Origin: Serpula lacrymans var. lacrymans S7.9
Taxonomy: Eukaryota; Basidiomycota; Agaricomycetes; Boletales; Serpulaceae
Assembly: GCF_000218685.1 (NCBI RefSeq)
Contig: NW_006763295.1
Coordinates: 2,430,882-2,494,881 of the forward strand
Direction of reading: 5' to 3'
Length of the DNA stretch: 64,000 bases
Of the stretch, positions 62,307-64,000 are shown in pieces. The stretch's first letter is position 1, and each line of letters opens with the position of its first letter. The position numbers and the translations under genes are program-made. Below the pieces are notes generated by a model. That model had not been told where the DNA came from. It made no database searches and saw only the letters and a list, made by a program, of their open reading frames with translations.

Positions 62307-64000
62307 ATGGTCGGGCCCGCAACACCAGAAAAACGCTTGCTATGGCACCCTCGCCAGAATAATAAATTCGTCGTTGGTGGCGGGTCTCAAATGACTCTCT
62401 ACGAATGGGCTCCAGGAAATCCAGAAATTAAACATGTCACATCCCAGCACGATTTGCAGTTTATGAAGGTACGCATCCTAGACATTGTCATTGGTAATCA
62501 CACAATCAAATGGCTCACGACAGTGCTTTGCATGGTCTCCTGACCCTGCCTTTGATGATCTTTTTGCCATTGGACTCACCACAGGCCGTGTGGATCTCCT
62601 GCGTCTCGAGGCGACTAAATATGCCCGCAATAACGTTCTCTCGAAAGGACCTGCGGTGTCACTTCCTGTACGCAACTCCAGGCCTTGCAATGCCTTAGCT
62701 TTCTGTGAAGCAGATCCAAATTACCTCGCTGTTGGACTAGATAAAGTTCGTGGAGACTCCAGTCTCGTTATTTGGGACATCAGCAATTCCACTCCTGCTT
62801 TATCTCTGCCTACACCCCAAACCACCTCATCATCGGTCGTCCTGCCTTCTCTCGCAGTGCCTGACAGCAACGGCGTTTCGCCTTTATTTCCTCGTATCCC
62901 TAAGACCGATGTCGCTCCTCGGACAGATTCTCGCGTACTACAGCAACTTGCTGGCGCAGAAGTCGTATCTGCCGTTGCCTTTCTCCCACATTCAACAAAC
63001 TTGCTTCTCGCGGGCACGTCTGCAAGATGGTTACGTTTCTACGATCTTCGTGACTCAACACCCGTCAAAGCCCACATAGCTAGCCGAGTGCACGGCATAG
63101 CCACAGACCCGCTCAATCCGCACCAGATTGCTAGCTATGGTGACGGTATCGTTAGTGTATGGGATGTGCGGAAGTTTCCACACCCGTTGCTTACATTTAC
63201 TGAGAAAGATGCTGGCGCGGATGGTGGGGCACGTCGGTCGACGGGGACTGTTCATCAGATTGAATTTTCGAGGCATAGAAGTGGGACTTTGGCCGTGCTA
63301 GAGCGCGATGCCTCTTATGTGCGGTTTTGGGACTTGAAGCATGCACGACCTGTCGAAGGTTCTGGGTCGTCGGACGGAGAGCGTTCGAGAGACTCGTCAA
63401 CATCGAGGATGGTCAGAAGGTCATGGGCAAATTTGCCTTGGTCTGCGGCGGGATATGGTGGCGGCGGCAGGCAATCTGTTTCTGAATCACACGAGTCGTC
63501 CACTGTCGTACTTTCCGATACGCGCAAAAGTAAGTTTCATTTCTCTATTTTTATTTGCCAAAGTACGATGCTCAATTTATTGCTTCAAGCCAAATATTTC
63601 AGTCGACCACTCGCCTCGTTTTCGCTTGTACCGAGCCCACAAACGCATGCTTTGACATCCAATGTCATGGTAATAAACAGAGATGGCGACCTCGAGCTTT
63701 ACGCTGTACACGATACACCCAAGCAGATAGCATGGAGTTCTCGGGGAGAACTACTGATCGGTGCCGGCTTATCATGTAAAGTTATCGCTGGATCCCACGA
63801 GACCGAGGCTCCTCCAGAACCATGGGATATACCTGTAGCAACTCAGCGACAATTTGGATTTAGTGGCGAGACTGGTACGTTGTCTGAGGCACCTCTGAAT
63901 GAGGAATCTAGTTTCCGAGGACGCACTTTGAGGGCCACGTTTGGTCGTGGAGATGAAGATGGATTCCCTGCGCTTATCACAGGCTCTAATAAGATCTCAT
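62307..64000 (+). CDS. SEA4: SEA/GATOR2 subunit SEA4 (MIOS), 5' part
   Basis: A WD40 protein of the vacuolar/lysosomal SEA (GATOR2) complex that regulates TORC1 in amino-acid sensing. Three exons are seen (62307-62468, 62524-63529, 63590 to the window edge), in phase. LLWHPRQNNKFVVGGGSQMT opens the first blade. LFAIGLTTGRVDLLRLEATK, NALAFCEADPNYLAVGLDKV, SSLVIWDIS, SARWLRFYDLRDS, ASYGDGIVSVWDVRKF and YVRFWDLK are successive WD40 repeats, matching MIOS order. After a Ser/Arg-rich insert comes SRPLASFSLVPSPQTHALT. The acceptor at 63589 (CTTCAAG) was chosen because it restores this conserved segment. The C-terminal zinc-binding part lies beyond the window. Confidence 0.93.

Overview
The window is nuclear DNA from a filamentous basidiomycete, very probably an Agaricomycete. 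The evidence is dense short introns (about 45-75 bases, GT-AG with rare GC-AG), both strands coding, and families typical of mushrooms: DUF6699, DUF7918, a GSTFuA-type glutathione transferase, a myosin-motor chitin synthase, an expanded kinase family, and a fragment of an Agaricomycete DDE transposon. No prokaryotic features, rRNA or tRNA were seen. Gene models were built by hand from splice sites and reading frames. Where exact exon borders are given, the exon lengths sum to a multiple of three.

Layout. 0-7.2 kb: start of a PIG-U homologue (minus, runs off the left edge), a DUF6699 protein, a low-complexity protein with a Gly/Ser/Asn C-terminus, and a four-exon membrane protein. 8.6-22.6 kb is the most unusual region. 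It holds a helical protein gene with an in-frame 25-residue repeat, then three tandem copies of a two-gene module. Each module has a protein kinase gene on minus and a small helical protein gene on plus, head to head across about 600 bp. The small proteins share an identical six-exon plan and a C-terminal motif resembling RHIM or other functional-amyloid motifs. 24.4-26.8 kb: 6-phosphofructo-2-kinase/fructose-2,6-bisphosphatase. 27-42 kb: chitin synthase, a DUF7918 protein and a zinc-less MDR oxidoreductase, bracketed by two inverted paralogues of an unknown family. 42-48.5 kb: MICOS subunit MIC19, the ER SNARE USE1, a signal-peptide/transmembrane protein with a PPxY tail, and an acyltransferase. 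50.5-57.8 kb: an Arg/Pro-rich nuclear-looking protein interrupted by a transposase fragment, then the R3H/G-patch protein SQS1. 58-64 kb: a small membrane peptide gene, a GST, the DASH subunit DAD4, and the start of the SEA/GATOR2 subunit SEA4 (MIOS).

Most of the window is conserved single-copy housekeeping: GPI anchoring, cell wall, ER traffic, mitochondria, spindle, TOR signalling and splicing. The 4-23 kb block differs. It is recently duplicated, lineage-restricted in appearance, and combines intact kinases with partner proteins that end in self-assembly-like motifs. I regard it as the candidate undescribed system, possibly signalling, self-recognition or immunity. That function is inference; no NLR or known cell-death domain was recognised here.
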